This document shows positions 1 through 8,109 of a DNA stretch of 64,000 nt, one piece after another. The position numbers were made by a program, and so were the translations under genes. Location of the stretch: the NCBI RefSeq assembly GCF_000720725.1, contig NZ_JOCQ01000009.1, positions 80,961 to 144,960 of the forward strand, written 5' to 3'. Under the pieces are notes generated by a model. The model searched no databases. It saw only the letters and a program-made list of their open reading frames with translations, and had not been told where the DNA came from. The stretch's first letter is position 1, and each line of letters begins with the position of its first letter. The stretch comes from Streptomyces rimosus subsp. rimosus (lineage in GTDB: Bacteria; Actinomycetota; Actinomycetes; Streptomycetales; Streptomycetaceae).

Positions 1-752
1 ATCGAGCGGACCGCGACCCAGCCCTCGTGGTGCAGCGGGGAGACGGTCGGCGACTCCAGGCCCGGGGTGAGCGCGACGGCCTTCTCGACGTGCTCGACGC
101 GGATGTCGTAGTCCATCATCACGTAGCGCCGGGCGACCAGGACGCCCTGCATGCGGCGCAGGAACTGGCGGACCTTCGGGTCGTCCTCGGGCGCGTCCTT
201 GCCGCGGATGACGACCGCCTCGGACTTCAGGATGGGCTCGCCGATGATCTCCAGTCCGGCGTTGCGCAGGGTGGTGCCGGTCTCCACCACATCGGCGATG
301 ATCTCGGCGACGCCGAGCTGGATGGCGGTCTCGACCGCGCCGTCGAGGTGGACGACGGAGGCGTTCACGCCGTTGTCGGCGAGGTGCTGGGTGACCAGGC
401 CGGAGAAGGAGGTGGCGACCGTCATGCCGTCGAAGTCGGTGACATCCTTGGCGGTGCCCGGGCGGGTGGCGTAGCGGAAGGTCGAGCCGGCGAAGCCGAG
501 CTGCATGATCTCCTCGGCCTGCGCGCCGGAGTCCAGCAGCAGGTCCCGGCCGGTGATGCCGATGTCCAGCTTGCCGGAGCCGACGTAGACCGCGATGTCG
601 CGCGGGCGCAGGAAGAAGAACTCGACCTCGTTCTCCGCGTCGACCAGGACCAGCTCCCTGCGGTCCTTGCGCTGGCGGTAGCCGGCCTCATGGAGCATCG
701 CCGACGCAGGCTCGGACAGTGAACCCTTGTTCGGGACGGCGATGCGCAGCAT
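1..752 (-). CDS. hisG: ATP phosphoribosyltransferase, 3' end cut by window
   Basis: HisG catalyses the first step of histidine biosynthesis, joining ATP and PRPP to give phosphoribosyl-ATP in the cytosol. The protein opens MLRIAVPNKGSLSE, the standard HisG N-terminus, and contains the GSGKLDIGITGRDLL stretch typical of the family. About 250 codons are present. The frame is still open at base 1, in what looks like the C-terminal regulatory (PII-like) domain, so this is the long, histidine-inhibited form cut by the window edge, not a pseudogene. The ATG at 750-752 follows a GGAAG-type ribosome site. hisE lies 67 nt upstream on the same strand, so the two are probably co-transcribed. Confidence 0.96.
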   Translation of the reverse strand, partial: MLRIAVPNKGSLSEPASAMLHEAGYRQRKDRRELVLVDAENEVEFFFLRPRDIAVYVGSGKLDIGITGRDLLLDSGAQAEEIMQLGFAGSTFRYATRPGTAKDVTDFDGMTVATSFSGLVTQHLADNGVNASVVHLDGAVETAIQLGVAEIIADVVETGTTLRNAGLEIIGEPILKSEAVVIRGKDAPEDDPKVRQFLRRMQGVLVARRYVMMDYDIRVEHVEKAVALTPGLESPTVSPLHHEGWVAVRS

Positions 753-819
753 GAGAGGTGACTTCCTTCGTACGAGGTGGTGACAGGGAAAGGGGGTGGT
801 GCGGGGTGAGCCGGGCGGC

Positions 820-1089
820 TCAGAGGTGGGCGTAGACGTCGTCGAGGGTGAGGCCCTTGGCGACCATCATCACCTGGAGGTGGTACAGGAGCTGGGAGAT
901 CTCCTCGGCGGCGGCCTCGTCGGATTCGTACTCCGCGGCCATCCACACCTCGGCGGCCTCCTCGACGACCTTCTTGCCGATCGCATGGACGCCGGACCGG
1001 ACCAGTTCGGCGGTGCGGGAGGTGGCGGGGTCGCCGGAGGCCTTCTGCTGGAGCTCGGTGAACAGCTCCTCGAACGTCTTCTTGGACAT
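820..1089 (-). CDS. hisE: phosphoribosyl-ATP pyrophosphatase
   Basis: HisE hydrolyses phosphoribosyl-ATP to phosphoribosyl-AMP, the second step of histidine synthesis. The 89-residue protein starts MSKKTFEELF and carries the KKVVEEAAEVWMAAEYE helix, with the acidic residues that hold the metal in this MazG-like fold, then EEISQLLYHLQVMMVAKGL. Length matches stand-alone actinobacterial HisE. It sits between ribH and hisG on the same strand, 35 nt after ribH, so the his pair may be read through from the rib operon. A TAGGGT hexamer (minus strand, 1100-1105) could be a -10 of its own promoter, but I see no good -35. Confidence 0.96.
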   Translation of the reverse strand: MSKKTFEELFTELQQKASGDPATSRTAELVRSGVHAIGKKVVEEAAEVWMAAEYESDEAAAEEISQLLYHLQVMMVAKGLTLDDVYAHL

Positions 1090-1124
1090 GATGGGCCCCA
1101 CCCTACGCGGTCGCGGAGCGCCGC

Positions 1125-1610
1125 TCAGCGCCAGGGCTCGGCGACGGTGCGCAGCGTCGCGGCGGTCGCGACGGCGGCGGTCACCGCCTCGTGGCCCTTG
1201 TCCTCGGTGGAGCCGAAAATTCCGGCCCGGTCCAGCGCCTGCTCCTCGGTGTCGCAGGTCAGCACGCCGAACCCGATCGGTACGCCGGTGTCCACGCTGA
1301 CCTGCGTCAGGCCCTGGGTGACGCCCTGGCACACGTAGTCGAAGTGCGGGGTGCCGCCGCGGATGACGACGCCGAGCGCCACGATCGCGTCGTAGCCGCG
1401 GCCGGCGAGGACCTTGGCGACCACCGGCAGCTCGAAGCTGCCGGGCACGCGCAGCAGCGTCGGCTCGTCGATGCCCAGCTCGGACAGGGCGCGCAGGGCG
1501 CCGTCCACCAGGCCGTCCATCACCTTCTCGTGCCACTGGGCGGCGATGACGGCCACCCGCAGGTCGCCACAGTTCTTCACGGACAGTTCGGGTGCGCCCT
1601 TGCCGCTCAC
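1125..1610 (-). CDS. ribH: 6,7-dimethyl-8-ribityllumazine synthase
   Basis: RibH condenses the ribityl-aminouracil intermediate with dihydroxybutanone phosphate to give lumazine, the penultimate step of riboflavin synthesis; the family forms icosahedral or pentameric shells. The 161-residue protein has VPGSFELPVVAK and GVVIRGGTPHFDYVC, the substrate loop with the catalytic histidine. The GTG start at 1608-1610 follows GAGGAG. It is the last rib gene of a five-gene minus-strand operon, 60 nt after ribBA. Confidence 0.97.
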   Translation of the reverse strand: MSGKGAPELSVKNCGDLRVAVIAAQWHEKVMDGLVDGALRALSELGIDEPTLLRVPGSFELPVVAKVLAGRGYDAIVALGVVIRGGTPHFDYVCQGVTQGLTQVSVDTGVPIGFGVLTCDTEEQALDRAGIFGSTEDKGHEAVTAAVATAATLRTVAEPWR

Positions 1611-1670
1611 GGTTCTCCTCGTGGTGTTCGTGTACGTACGGGTGGGACGGCCGGCGGTCCGGCCGCGGTG

Positions 1671-2966
1671 CTACTGGTTGCCGCAGGTCGACGCGCGCTC
1701 CGCGTCGAGCCAGGGCAGGTCGTGCCCCATCCGGTCCCGCTTGGTGCGCAGGTACCGCAGGTTGTGCTCGCCCGCCTGGACGGGCATCGGCTCCCGGCCG
1801 GTGACCTTGAGGCCGTACCGGACGAGCGCGTCGGTCTTCTCGGGGTTGTTGGTCATCAGCCGCAGCGACCGCACGCCGAGGTCGGTCAGCATCTGGGCGC
1901 CCGCGCCGTAGTCCCGGGCGTCGGCGGGCAGGCCCAGCTCCAGGTTGGCGTCCAGAGTGTCGACACCGCGCTCCTGGAGCTCGTACGCGCGCAGCTTGGA
2001 CAGCAGCCCGATGCCGCGCCCCTCGTGGCCGCGCAGGTAGATCACCACGCCGCGGCCCGCCTCCTGGACGCGCCGCAGCGACTCCTCCAGCTGGGGGCCG
2101 CAGTCGCAGCGCAGCGAGTGGAAGATGTCGCCGGTCAGGCACTCCGAATGGACCCGTACGAGGACGTCCTCGCCGTCGCCGATCTCCCCGGCCACCAGCG
2201 CGACGTGCTCGACGCCGTCGACGGTGGAGCGGTAGCCGTACGCGGTGAACTCGCCGTGGCGGGTGGGCAGCCGGGTGGTCGCCTCGCGGCGGACGGTCGG
2301 CTCCGAGCTCCGGCGGTAGGCGATCAGGTCCTCGATGGAGATGATCGACAGGCCGTGCTTGCGGGCGAACGGCACCAGCTCGGGCAGCCGCAGCATCGTG
2401 CCGTCCTCGCCGGCGATCTCCACGATCGCGGCGGCGGGCCGCAGCCCGGCCAGCCGGGCGAGGTCCACACCGGCCTCGGTGTGGCCGTTGCGCTCCAGGA
2501 CGCCGCCCTCGCGGGCGCGCAGCGGGAAGATGTGGCCGGGCCGTACGAAGTCGGCGGGGGCGGCGTCGCCGGAGGCGAGCAGGCGCAGGGTGGTGGCGCG
2601 GTCGGCGGCGGAGATGCCGGTGCTGACGCCGTGCGCCGCGGTGGCGTCGACGGAGACGGTGAACGCGGTGCGCATCGACTCGGTGTTGTGCTCGACCATC
2701 TGCGGCAGCGCCAGGCGGTCCAGTTCCGCGCCGTCCATGGGGGCGCAGATCAGGCCGCGGCACTCGCTCATCATGAAGGCGAGGATTTCCGGGGTGGCGC
2801 GTTCGGCGGCCACCACGAGGTCGCCCTCGTTCTCCCGGCTCTCGTCGTCCACGACCACGACCGGACGGCCGGCGGCGATGTCCGCGACCGCCTGCTCGAC
2901 GGGGTCCAGGACCAGCGCGGCGTCGGGGGCGCCCTCGGGGTCGTACCAGCTCTGCAGTGCGGTCAT
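1671..2966 (-). CDS. ribBA: bifunctional DHBP synthase / GTP cyclohydrolase II
   Basis: This 431-residue fusion supplies both precursors of lumazine. The N-terminal RibB half makes 3,4-dihydroxy-2-butanone 4-phosphate from ribulose 5-phosphate; it has DDESRENEGDLVVAAE with the metal-binding acids and GVLERNGHTEAGVDLARLAG. The C-terminal RibA half opens GTP; it has HSECLTGDIFHSLRCDCG, whose cysteines bind zinc, and RGHEGRGIGL. Both active sites look intact. The ATG at 2964-2966 overlaps the ribM stop in ATGA, which implies translational coupling. Confidence 0.97.
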   Translation of the reverse strand: MTALQSWYDPEGAPDAALVLDPVEQAVADIAAGRPVVVVDDESRENEGDLVVAAERATPEILAFMMSECRGLICAPMDGAELDRLALPQMVEHNTESMRTAFTVSVDATAAHGVSTGISAADRATTLRLLASGDAAPADFVRPGHIFPLRAREGGVLERNGHTEAGVDLARLAGLRPAAAIVEIAGEDGTMLRLPELVPFARKHGLSIISIEDLIAYRRSSEPTVRREATTRLPTRHGEFTAYGYRSTVDGVEHVALVAGEIGDGEDVLVRVHSECLTGDIFHSLRCDCGPQLEESLRRVQEAGRGVVIYLRGHEGRGIGLLSKLRAYELQERGVDTLDANLELGLPADARDYGAGAQMLTDLGVRSLRLMTNNPEKTDALVRYGLKVTGREPMPVQAGEHNLRYLRTKRDRMGHDLPWLDAERASTCGNQ

Positions 2967-3616
2967 GCCGCCGCTCCTTCCAGGACGGGCTGCGGATTCG
3001 TACGGGAACGCAGCCACCAGTCGCGCATGCCCCACAGGACGAGGCCGAGATAGACGACGTAGACCAGGCCGGAGAAGGCCAGGCCGCTGCTGAAGGCCAG
3101 GGGGACGCCCACGATGTCGACGAGCAGCCAGGCGAACCAGAACTCGACCAGGCCGCGGGCCTGGGCGACCATCGCCGCCAGGGTGCCGACGAAGATGTAC
3201 GCGTCGGGCCAGGGGTTCCAGGACAGCTGCGGTACGAGGGCGAACAGCGCGCCGACGGCGACGGTGCCGGCGGCGGTGCCCGCGACGAGCAGGGCGCGCT
3301 CGCGCCAGGTGGCGAAGCGGACGGCGATGGAGCCGTCCTGGGCCTGCCGCCGGCCGCGCTGCCACTGCCGCCAGCCCCACAGCGCCACGCCGATGACCAG
3401 CAGCTGCTTGCCGACGCCGCCGCTGAGGTGGGCGTAGGCGTATGCGGAGACGAGGATCAGGCCGGAGAGGAACTGGGCGGGCCAGGTCCATATGGAGCGC
3501 CGCCAGCCGAAGGCGAGGGCGGCCAGGCCGATGGTGTTGCCGACCATGTCGGACCAGATGACCTGCTGCCCGAAGGCGGAGAACGCCGGGCCGTTCAGCC
3601 AGTCGAGGAGGTTCAC
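2963..3616 (-). CDS. ribM: PnuC-family transporter, probable riboflavin importer RibM
   Basis: This is a 217-residue membrane protein with about six hydrophobic segments and the PnuC-type aromatic-rich helices (WSDMVGNTIGLAALAFGWRRS near the N-terminus, FWFAWLLVDIVGVPLAF near the C-terminus). PnuC proteins facilitate vitamin diffusion. The homologue inside the rib operons of S. davawensis and C. glutamicum (RibM/PnuX) was shown to carry riboflavin rather than nicotinamide riboside. Its place between ribE and ribBA, with 4-nt overlaps at both ends, and control by the FMN riboswitch favour the riboflavin role. Substrate is therefore inferred from context and family. GTG start. Confidence 0.88.
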   Translation of the reverse strand: MNLLDWLNGPAFSAFGQQVIWSDMVGNTIGLAALAFGWRRSIWTWPAQFLSGLILVSAYAYAHLSGGVGKQLLVIGVALWGWRQWQRGRRQAQDGSIAVRFATWRERALLVAGTAAGTVAVGALFALVPQLSWNPWPDAYIFVGTLAAMVAQARGLVEFWFAWLLVDIVGVPLAFSSGLAFSGLVYVVYLGLVLWGMRDWWLRSRTNPQPVLEGAAA

Positions 3617-4248
3617 CGCAGGCTCTCTTCCACGGCCGCGGCGGCCGTCGCGGTGCCCCGGCCCTGGCCCAGCAGCCGCTCCACGTACTTCGCCAGTACG
3701 TCGACCTCCAGGTTGACCGGGTCGCCGGGCTGCTTGATGCCGAGGGTGGTCAGGGCAAGAGTGGTGGGGATCAGGCTGATGGTGAAGAAGTCGTCGGCCG
3801 CCTCGACCACGGTCAGGCTCACGCCGTCGACGGTGATGGAGCCTTTCTCCACGACGTAGCGGGCGAGGTGGGCGGGCAGCGCGACCTTCACGATCTCCCA
3901 GTTCTCGCCGGGCGTCCGCGCGACGATCGTGCCGGTGCCGTCCACGTGGCCCTGGACGAGGTGGCCGCCCAGGCGTCCGCCGAGCGCCATCGGGCGTTCG
4001 AGGTTGACGCGGGAGCCGGCGGCGAGGGCACCGAGGCTGGAGCGGTTGAGCGTTTCGGCCATCACGTCGGCGGTGAAGGTGCCGTCGCCGGTGTCGACGA
4101 CGGTCAGGCAGACGCCGTTGACGGCGATCGAGTCGCCGTGTTTCGCGTCCTGGGTGACGAGCGGGCCGCGCAGGGTGAACCGGGAGCTGTCGCCGAGGTT
4201 CTCGACGGCGGCGACCTCACCCAGTTCTTCGACGATTCCGGTGAACAC
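3613..4248 (-). CDS. ribE: riboflavin synthase alpha chain
   Basis: RibE dismutates two lumazine molecules to riboflavin and the ribityl-aminouracil. The protein (211 residues) begins MFTGIVEELGEV, the diagnostic N-terminus, and consists of two lumazine-binding repeats: the first has GDSIAVNGVCLTVV, the second GSITVDGVSLTVVEA. Length is normal for the trimeric alpha enzyme. The GTG start is 1 nt beyond the ribD stop, so translation is coupled to ribD. Confidence 0.97.
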   Translation of the reverse strand: MFTGIVEELGEVAAVENLGDSSRFTLRGPLVTQDAKHGDSIAVNGVCLTVVDTGDGTFTADVMAETLNRSSLGALAAGSRVNLERPMALGGRLGGHLVQGHVDGTGTIVARTPGENWEIVKVALPAHLARYVVEKGSITVDGVSLTVVEAADDFFTISLIPTTLALTTLGIKQPGDPVNLEVDVLAKYVERLLGQGRGTATAAAAVEESLR

Positions 4249-4249
4249 G

Positions 4250-5425
4250 TCAGTTCTCCTCGTTCAGGGCGGCGTTCGGGGCGGGGTCCGTGCCGGGGTC
4301 CGTGCCGGGGTTCAGGGCACGCGCGGCCGGGACGGCGGTGATGCGCAGATCCGGTCCGAGCCGGTCGGTGGCGGTCACATCGAGGCGCAACGCCTGGTCG
4401 ATCGTGCCGATTCCGGCGTCGCCGAGGGCGGCGGGTCCGGCGCCGAGCAGGACGGGCGCGAGATAGCCGACGACCTTGTCGACGGCGTGCGCGGCCAGGA
4501 AGGAACCGGCCAGGGTCGGGCCGCCTTCCAGGAGCACGGAGCGCACGTCGCGGGCGTACAGGGCGTCGAGCAGGGCGGGGATGTGCAGTCCGGTGCCGTC
4601 GGCGGTGCGCGGCAGGCGGACGATCGGTGCGAGGCCTTCGAGGTGGCCGGCGTCGGCGTCCTCGGCGACCGCGATCAGGGTGGGGGCGGTGCCGTCCAGG
4701 ACGCGGGCGCCGGGTTTGACGACGGCGGCGCCGGTGTCGATCACGACCCGCAGCGGCTGGCTGACCTCGGCGTCGGCCAGGCCCGCGAGCCGGGCGCCCA
4801 GGTGCGGGTCGTCGGCGCGGGCGGTGCCGGAGCCGACGATCACCGCGTCCGCCTGGGCGCGCAGCCGGTGCACATCGGCGCGGGACTCGGCCGAGCTGAT
4901 CCAGCGGCTGGTGCCGTCGGCGGCGGCGATCCGGCCGTCGAGCGTGGCGGCGTACTTCCACAGGACGAACGGGCGGCGGCGCAGTACGGCGGTCAGCCAC
5001 GCCTCGTTGCCGGCCGCCGCCTCGTCGGCGAGCAGTCCGCCCTCGACCTCGATCCCGGCCTCGGCCAGGGTGGTGCAGCCGCCGGTGGCGGTGGGGTTCG
5101 GGTCCGGGACGGCGTAGTGCACCCGGGCGATGCCCGCCTCGATGAGGGCCTGCGCGCACGGTCCCGTACGGCCGGTGTGGTTGCAGGGTTCCAGGGTGAC
5201 GAAGGCGGTGCCGCCGCGGGCCCGCTCGCCCGCCTGGCGCAGCGCGTTGACCTCGGCGTGCGGACCGCCGGCCCGTTCGTGCCAGCCCTCCCCGACGACG
5301 TGCCCGGCGGCGTCGAGGACGACACAGCCGACGACGGGATTGGGGCTGGTGTGCCCGAGACCGTGCGCGGCAAGCTGGATGGCTCGGCGCATCGCCGCGG
5401 TCTGCGCGGGGGCTGGGGTGGCCAC
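4250..5425 (-). CDS. ribD: bifunctional pyrimidine deaminase/reductase
   Basis: RibD carries out the second and third steps of riboflavin synthesis. The N-terminal cytidine-deaminase-like domain has HAEVNAL and TLEPCNHTGRTGPC, with histidine and two cysteines for zinc. The C-terminal dihydrofolate-reductase-like domain has LDGRIA and LLEGGPTLAGSF. The 391-residue length is typical. It is the first gene of the rib operon. The GTG start at 5423-5425 has an ideal GGAGGA site. A short hairpin (TGCCT/AGGCA) lies directly before that site in the riboswitch leader. Confidence 0.97.
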   Translation of the reverse strand: MATPAPAQTAAMRRAIQLAAHGLGHTSPNPVVGCVVLDAAGHVVGEGWHERAGGPHAEVNALRQAGERARGGTAFVTLEPCNHTGRTGPCAQALIEAGIARVHYAVPDPNPTATGGCTTLAEAGIEVEGGLLADEAAAGNEAWLTAVLRRRPFVLWKYAATLDGRIAAADGTSRWISSAESRADVHRLRAQADAVIVGSGTARADDPHLGARLAGLADAEVSQPLRVVIDTGAAVVKPGARVLDGTAPTLIAVAEDADAGHLEGLAPIVRLPRTADGTGLHIPALLDALYARDVRSVLLEGGPTLAGSFLAAHAVDKVVGYLAPVLLGAGPAALGDAGIGTIDQALRLDVTATDRLGPDLRITAVPAARALNPGTDPGTDPAPNAALNEEN

Positions 5426-5581
5426 CGGGTCCTCCTGCCTGTGAAGGCACGGACTCCGGGGCTGTCACGAAGGACAGGAAAAACGGGAACGGGACAACGG
5501 GGACACCGAGGCCGAAAAGGGGGCCGCCACGCGTGAACGCGAGGACGACCGCCGGCGGCGGTGTACCGCTGCTCGCCCGCC
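5426..5581 (-). promoter_or_regulatory. rib leader between FMN aptamer and ribD start
   Basis: This is the 156-nt stretch between the aptamer and the ribD GTG, where the riboswitch expression platform must lie. It has a run of pyrimidines and a TTTTT tract on the minus strand near 5483, and a small hairpin just before the ribosome site. I cannot tell from reading alone whether control is by termination or by hiding the ribosome site. The hairpin next to the GGAGGA site slightly favours the latter. Confidence 0.5.
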
Positions 5582-5708
5582 GCGCACTGCCTCCCATCCG
5601 GACTTTAACCGTCGGTGCAGGAATTCCACCTGCTCAACCGGCCGCTGGAGGCGGCCGGGTCGCGGACTGTTACCGCCGGTTCGGACTTTCACCGACCCCG
5701 GAGTGCGC
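5582..5708 (-). promoter_or_regulatory. FMN riboswitch (RFN element)
   Basis: The conserved RFN blocks are all present on the minus strand: GGGGTCGGTGAAAGTCCGA, ACCGGCGGTAACAGTCCGCG, GTGGAATTCC, ACCGACGGTTAAAGTCCGGA and GGGAGGCAGTGC. The closing P1 stem is a perfect GCGCAC/GTGCGC pairing of 5703-5708 with 5582-5587. It lies upstream of ribD and should turn off ribD-ribE-ribM-ribBA-ribH when FMN is abundant. Confidence 0.97.
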
Positions 5709-5898
5709 TGCGTATGTCAATTCAGTACGGCTTCAGTCTGCCACGTCTGATCGTCGGCCATGCGGGCGGCGGCCTGTGGGGTGCCTCACAGGGTCCGGCG
5801 CGCGTGTCACGTTCCGGCCCGGCGCCCGGTCGGTACGGTGCCGGGCCTCGCGGGCCCGGCACCGACGCCCCATCCCCTACCTGCGAGGACTGATCGCG
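5709..5898. other. divergent intergenic region rib operon / NmrA-like reductase
   Basis: Upstream of the aptamer a TTGACA (minus strand, 5715-5720) could be a -35, but I find no convincing -10 at the right spacing. Toward the plus-strand gene a GC hairpin occupies 5837-5863 (10-bp stem GGTGCCGGGC/GCCCGGCACC). No small gene is evident. Confidence 0.5.
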
Positions 5899-6687
5899 AT
5901 GACGACGATTCTGGTGACCGGCGGCACCGGCACGCTCGGCCGCGCCGTGGTCGAGCGGCTGCTCGCCGACGGCCATGACGTGCGCACCCTCAGCCGCCGC
6001 CCCGGCACCGGCACCGAGCGGCCCCGGCTCAGCTCGTACGCGGTGGACCTGCGCGACGGCTCGGGGCTGGCCCCGGCGCTGGCGGGCGTGCACACGGTGA
6101 TCCACTGCGCGTCGGCGCCGACCGGCGACACCGAGGCCGCGGGCCGGCTCATCGAGGCGGCCCGGGCCGCCGGGGTACGCCACCTGGCCTACATCTCCAT
6201 CGTCGGCGTGGACCGCGTACCGCTGGGCTACTACCGCGCCAAGCGCGACGTGGAGCGGCTGATCGCGGACTCCGGGCTGGGCTGGACCGTGCTGCGCACC
6301 ACCCAGTTCCACGACCTGGTGCTGTCGATGGTCAAGGCCGGTGCCCGGCTGCCGGTGATCCCGGTGCCGGCCGGTGTCCGGCTCCAGCCGGTGGACGTAC
6401 GCGAGGTCGCCGACCGGCTGGTCGCGCTGGCCCACGGCGAACCGGCGGGCCGGGTGCCGGACATGGGCGGCCCGGAGGCCCGCAGCGCCCACGCCCTCGT
6501 ACGGGACACCCTGCGGGCCGGCGGGCGGCGGCGCCTGCTCGTACCGGTGTGGCTGCCGGGCAGGCTGTTCGGGGCCCTGCGGCGGGGCGAGAACCTGGCG
6601 CTTGATCACGCGGACGGGACGGTGGGATACGGGGACTTCCTGGCGGCGCGCGGCGGGAAGGCCGGGAAGGCGGCTGCGGGGCGGTAG
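5899..6687 (+). CDS. NAD(P)-binding NmrA-like SDR-family protein
   Basis: An atypical short-chain dehydrogenase of the NmrA/NAD-epimerase type, 262 residues. The N-terminus ILVTGGTGTLGRAVVERLL is a TGxxGxxG dinucleotide-binding Rossmann motif. YISIVGVD and a following YYRAKRDVE (the YxxxK position) match the NmrA-like group. Substrate is unknown; members act as redox sensors or as reductases and isomerases. The ATG at 5899 was chosen because GAGGA sits 10 nt upstream and upstream sequence in this frame is the riboswitch region. It stands alone, divergent from ribD and convergent with the ROK gene. Confidence 0.85.
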   Translation: MTTILVTGGTGTLGRAVVERLLADGHDVRTLSRRPGTGTERPRLSSYAVDLRDGSGLAPALAGVHTVIHCASAPTGDTEAAGRLIEAARAAGVRHLAYISIVGVDRVPLGYYRAKRDVERLIADSGLGWTVLRTTQFHDLVLSMVKAGARLPVIPVPAGVRLQPVDVREVADRLVALAHGEPAGRVPDMGGPEARSAHALVRDTLRAGGRRRLLVPVWLPGRLFGALRRGENLALDHADGTVGYGDFLAARGGKAGKAAAGR

Positions 6688-6717
6688 GCCCTTCAGGGCT
6701 CGCAGCGTGCCGCTGCC

Positions 6718-8013
6718 TCAGCCCGCAGGCCCGAAGAGATCGTCCTGCGCCGCGTCCATCGCGGCGAGCACCGCGCCGCGCAGCACCGCCCGGCCGCCGA
6801 CCGTGCCCGCGCGCACCTCGGTGTGCAGCGGGGACATCCGGGCGAGGTGGTCGGCGACCCGCTCGGCCAGCGCGTCGCCGCCCGCGCGGCCGGTCTCACC
6901 GCCGAGGACCACGCAGCCCGGGTCCAGTACGGCGCAGACGGCCGCGGCCCCGAGGGCGAGCCGGGCGGCCAGCGCGTCGAGGAAGGCGGCACCGGCACCG
7001 CCCGCGCGGACGGCGGCACGGACCAGCGCCTCGGCGGGGGGCGCGCCGGGGTCGGCCGTATCGGAGAACCCGGCTCCCTCGATCCCGTACTCGGCGGCCA
7101 GTTCGCACACCGCCGCCGAACCCGCCAGCGAGTGGAAGCCGCCGTCGCAGCCCGCGGCGGTGGGCAGTCCGCCCGTACCGGGTACGGGCAGGAAGCCGAT
7201 CTCGCCGGTGCCGCCCGAGGCGCCGCGCCGCAGCCGGCCGTCCAGGACGACGGCGGCGCCGGTGCCGTGGCCGAGCCAGAGCAGGACGAAGGTGTCGCGG
7301 TCGCGCGCGGAGCCGTCGCGCTGTTCCGCGATGGCGGCGAGGTTGACCTCGTTCTCCAGCAGGACGGGCGCGGCGGGCCACGCGCCGAGCGCCGTGACGA
7401 GCGCGGTGTGCCAGGCGGGCACCCATTCGGTGCCGCGGAACCGCCCGGTGGCCGGGTCCACCAGGCCGGGCGCGCCGACGGCGACGGTGTGCGGCCGGGC
7501 CGCCCCGGCGGCGCCGAGCAGCTTCTCCAGGGCGGCGACACCGTTCGCCGCGGCCTGCGCGGGGTCCATGCCCGGCTCCACCGGGACGGCGGTCTCGGCC
7601 TGCACCCGGCCGAGCAGATCGGCGACCGCGACCGTGGCGCTGTCCGTGCGCAGGTCCACCGCGGCCAGGTGGGCCCGGCCGGCGACGATCCCGTACAGCC
7701 GGGCGTTGGGGCCGCGCCGCCGCGCGCCGGACTCGCCGACCACCGCGATCAGCCCGGCGGCCTGGAGGCGCTCGACGAGGTCGGCGACGGTCGGCCGGGA
7801 CAGCCCGGTGCCCGCCTTCAGCTCTCCCGCGGTCAACGGCCCCTCATTGAGCAGGAGTTGGAGGGCCAGCCGGTCGTTGATCGCCCGTGCGGTACTCGGC
7901 GAGGCGGTGCGCGGGGCAGCGCGTACGGCGGCCGGTGCGGTGGCACGTACGACGGCGTGCACGGCGGCCGGTGCGGTGGGGCGGCCGGGAGCGGTTCCGC
8001 GCGTCTCGTCCAT
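6718..8013 (-). CDS. ROK-family transcriptional regulator
   Basis: This 431-residue protein has an alanine-rich N-terminal tail, a winged helix-turn-helix (about residues 45-95, GPLTAGELKAGTGLSRPTVA) and a ROK domain with GAPGLVDPATG, LENEVNLAAIAE and GHGTGAAVVLDG. The usual ROK cysteine zinc cluster is reduced (GCDGGFHSLAG, one cysteine), so sugar-kinase activity is unlikely and a regulator is the better call. It is divergent from an MFS gene with a perfect palindrome between them, suggesting that it represses both. The ligand is unknown, probably a sugar or derivative. Confidence 0.88.
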   Translation of the reverse strand: MDETRGTAPGRPTAPAAVHAVVRATAPAAVRAAPRTASPSTARAINDRLALQLLLNEGPLTAGELKAGTGLSRPTVADLVERLQAAGLIAVVGESGARRRGPNARLYGIVAGRAHLAAVDLRTDSATVAVADLLGRVQAETAVPVEPGMDPAQAAANGVAALEKLLGAAGAARPHTVAVGAPGLVDPATGRFRGTEWVPAWHTALVTALGAWPAAPVLLENEVNLAAIAEQRDGSARDRDTFVLLWLGHGTGAAVVLDGRLRRGASGGTGEIGFLPVPGTGGLPTAAGCDGGFHSLAGSAAVCELAAEYGIEGAGFSDTADPGAPPAEALVRAAVRAGGAGAAFLDALAARLALGAAAVCAVLDPGCVVLGGETGRAGGDALAERVADHLARMSPLHTEVRAGTVGGRAVLRGAVLAAMDAAQDDLFGPAG

Positions 8014-8076
8014 GACCGGATCCTTCCAGACCCCTCCGGGCGGACAGCGCCGCGGTACCGCCGGGGAATCTTCTTT

Positions 8077-8099
8077 TTATCAGGCAGGGTTCCTGATAA
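8077..8099. promoter_or_regulatory. probable ROK operator palindrome
   Basis: A perfect inverted repeat TTATCAGG-N7-CCTGATAA is the only AT-rich palindrome in the 96-bp gap between the divergent ROK and MFS genes. It ends 10 bp before the MFS ATG, where a bound repressor would block initiation. ROK regulators such as NagC/Mlc bind TTA-containing dyads, so assignment to the neighbouring regulator is a strong inference. Confidence 0.75.
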
Positions 8100-8109
8100 T
8101 TTAACGCGC

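Noticed and set aside
2963..3616. Nicotinamide riboside transporter (PnuC)
   Set aside because: The family is right, but location inside the FMN-riboswitch-controlled rib operon fits the riboflavin carrier RibM.
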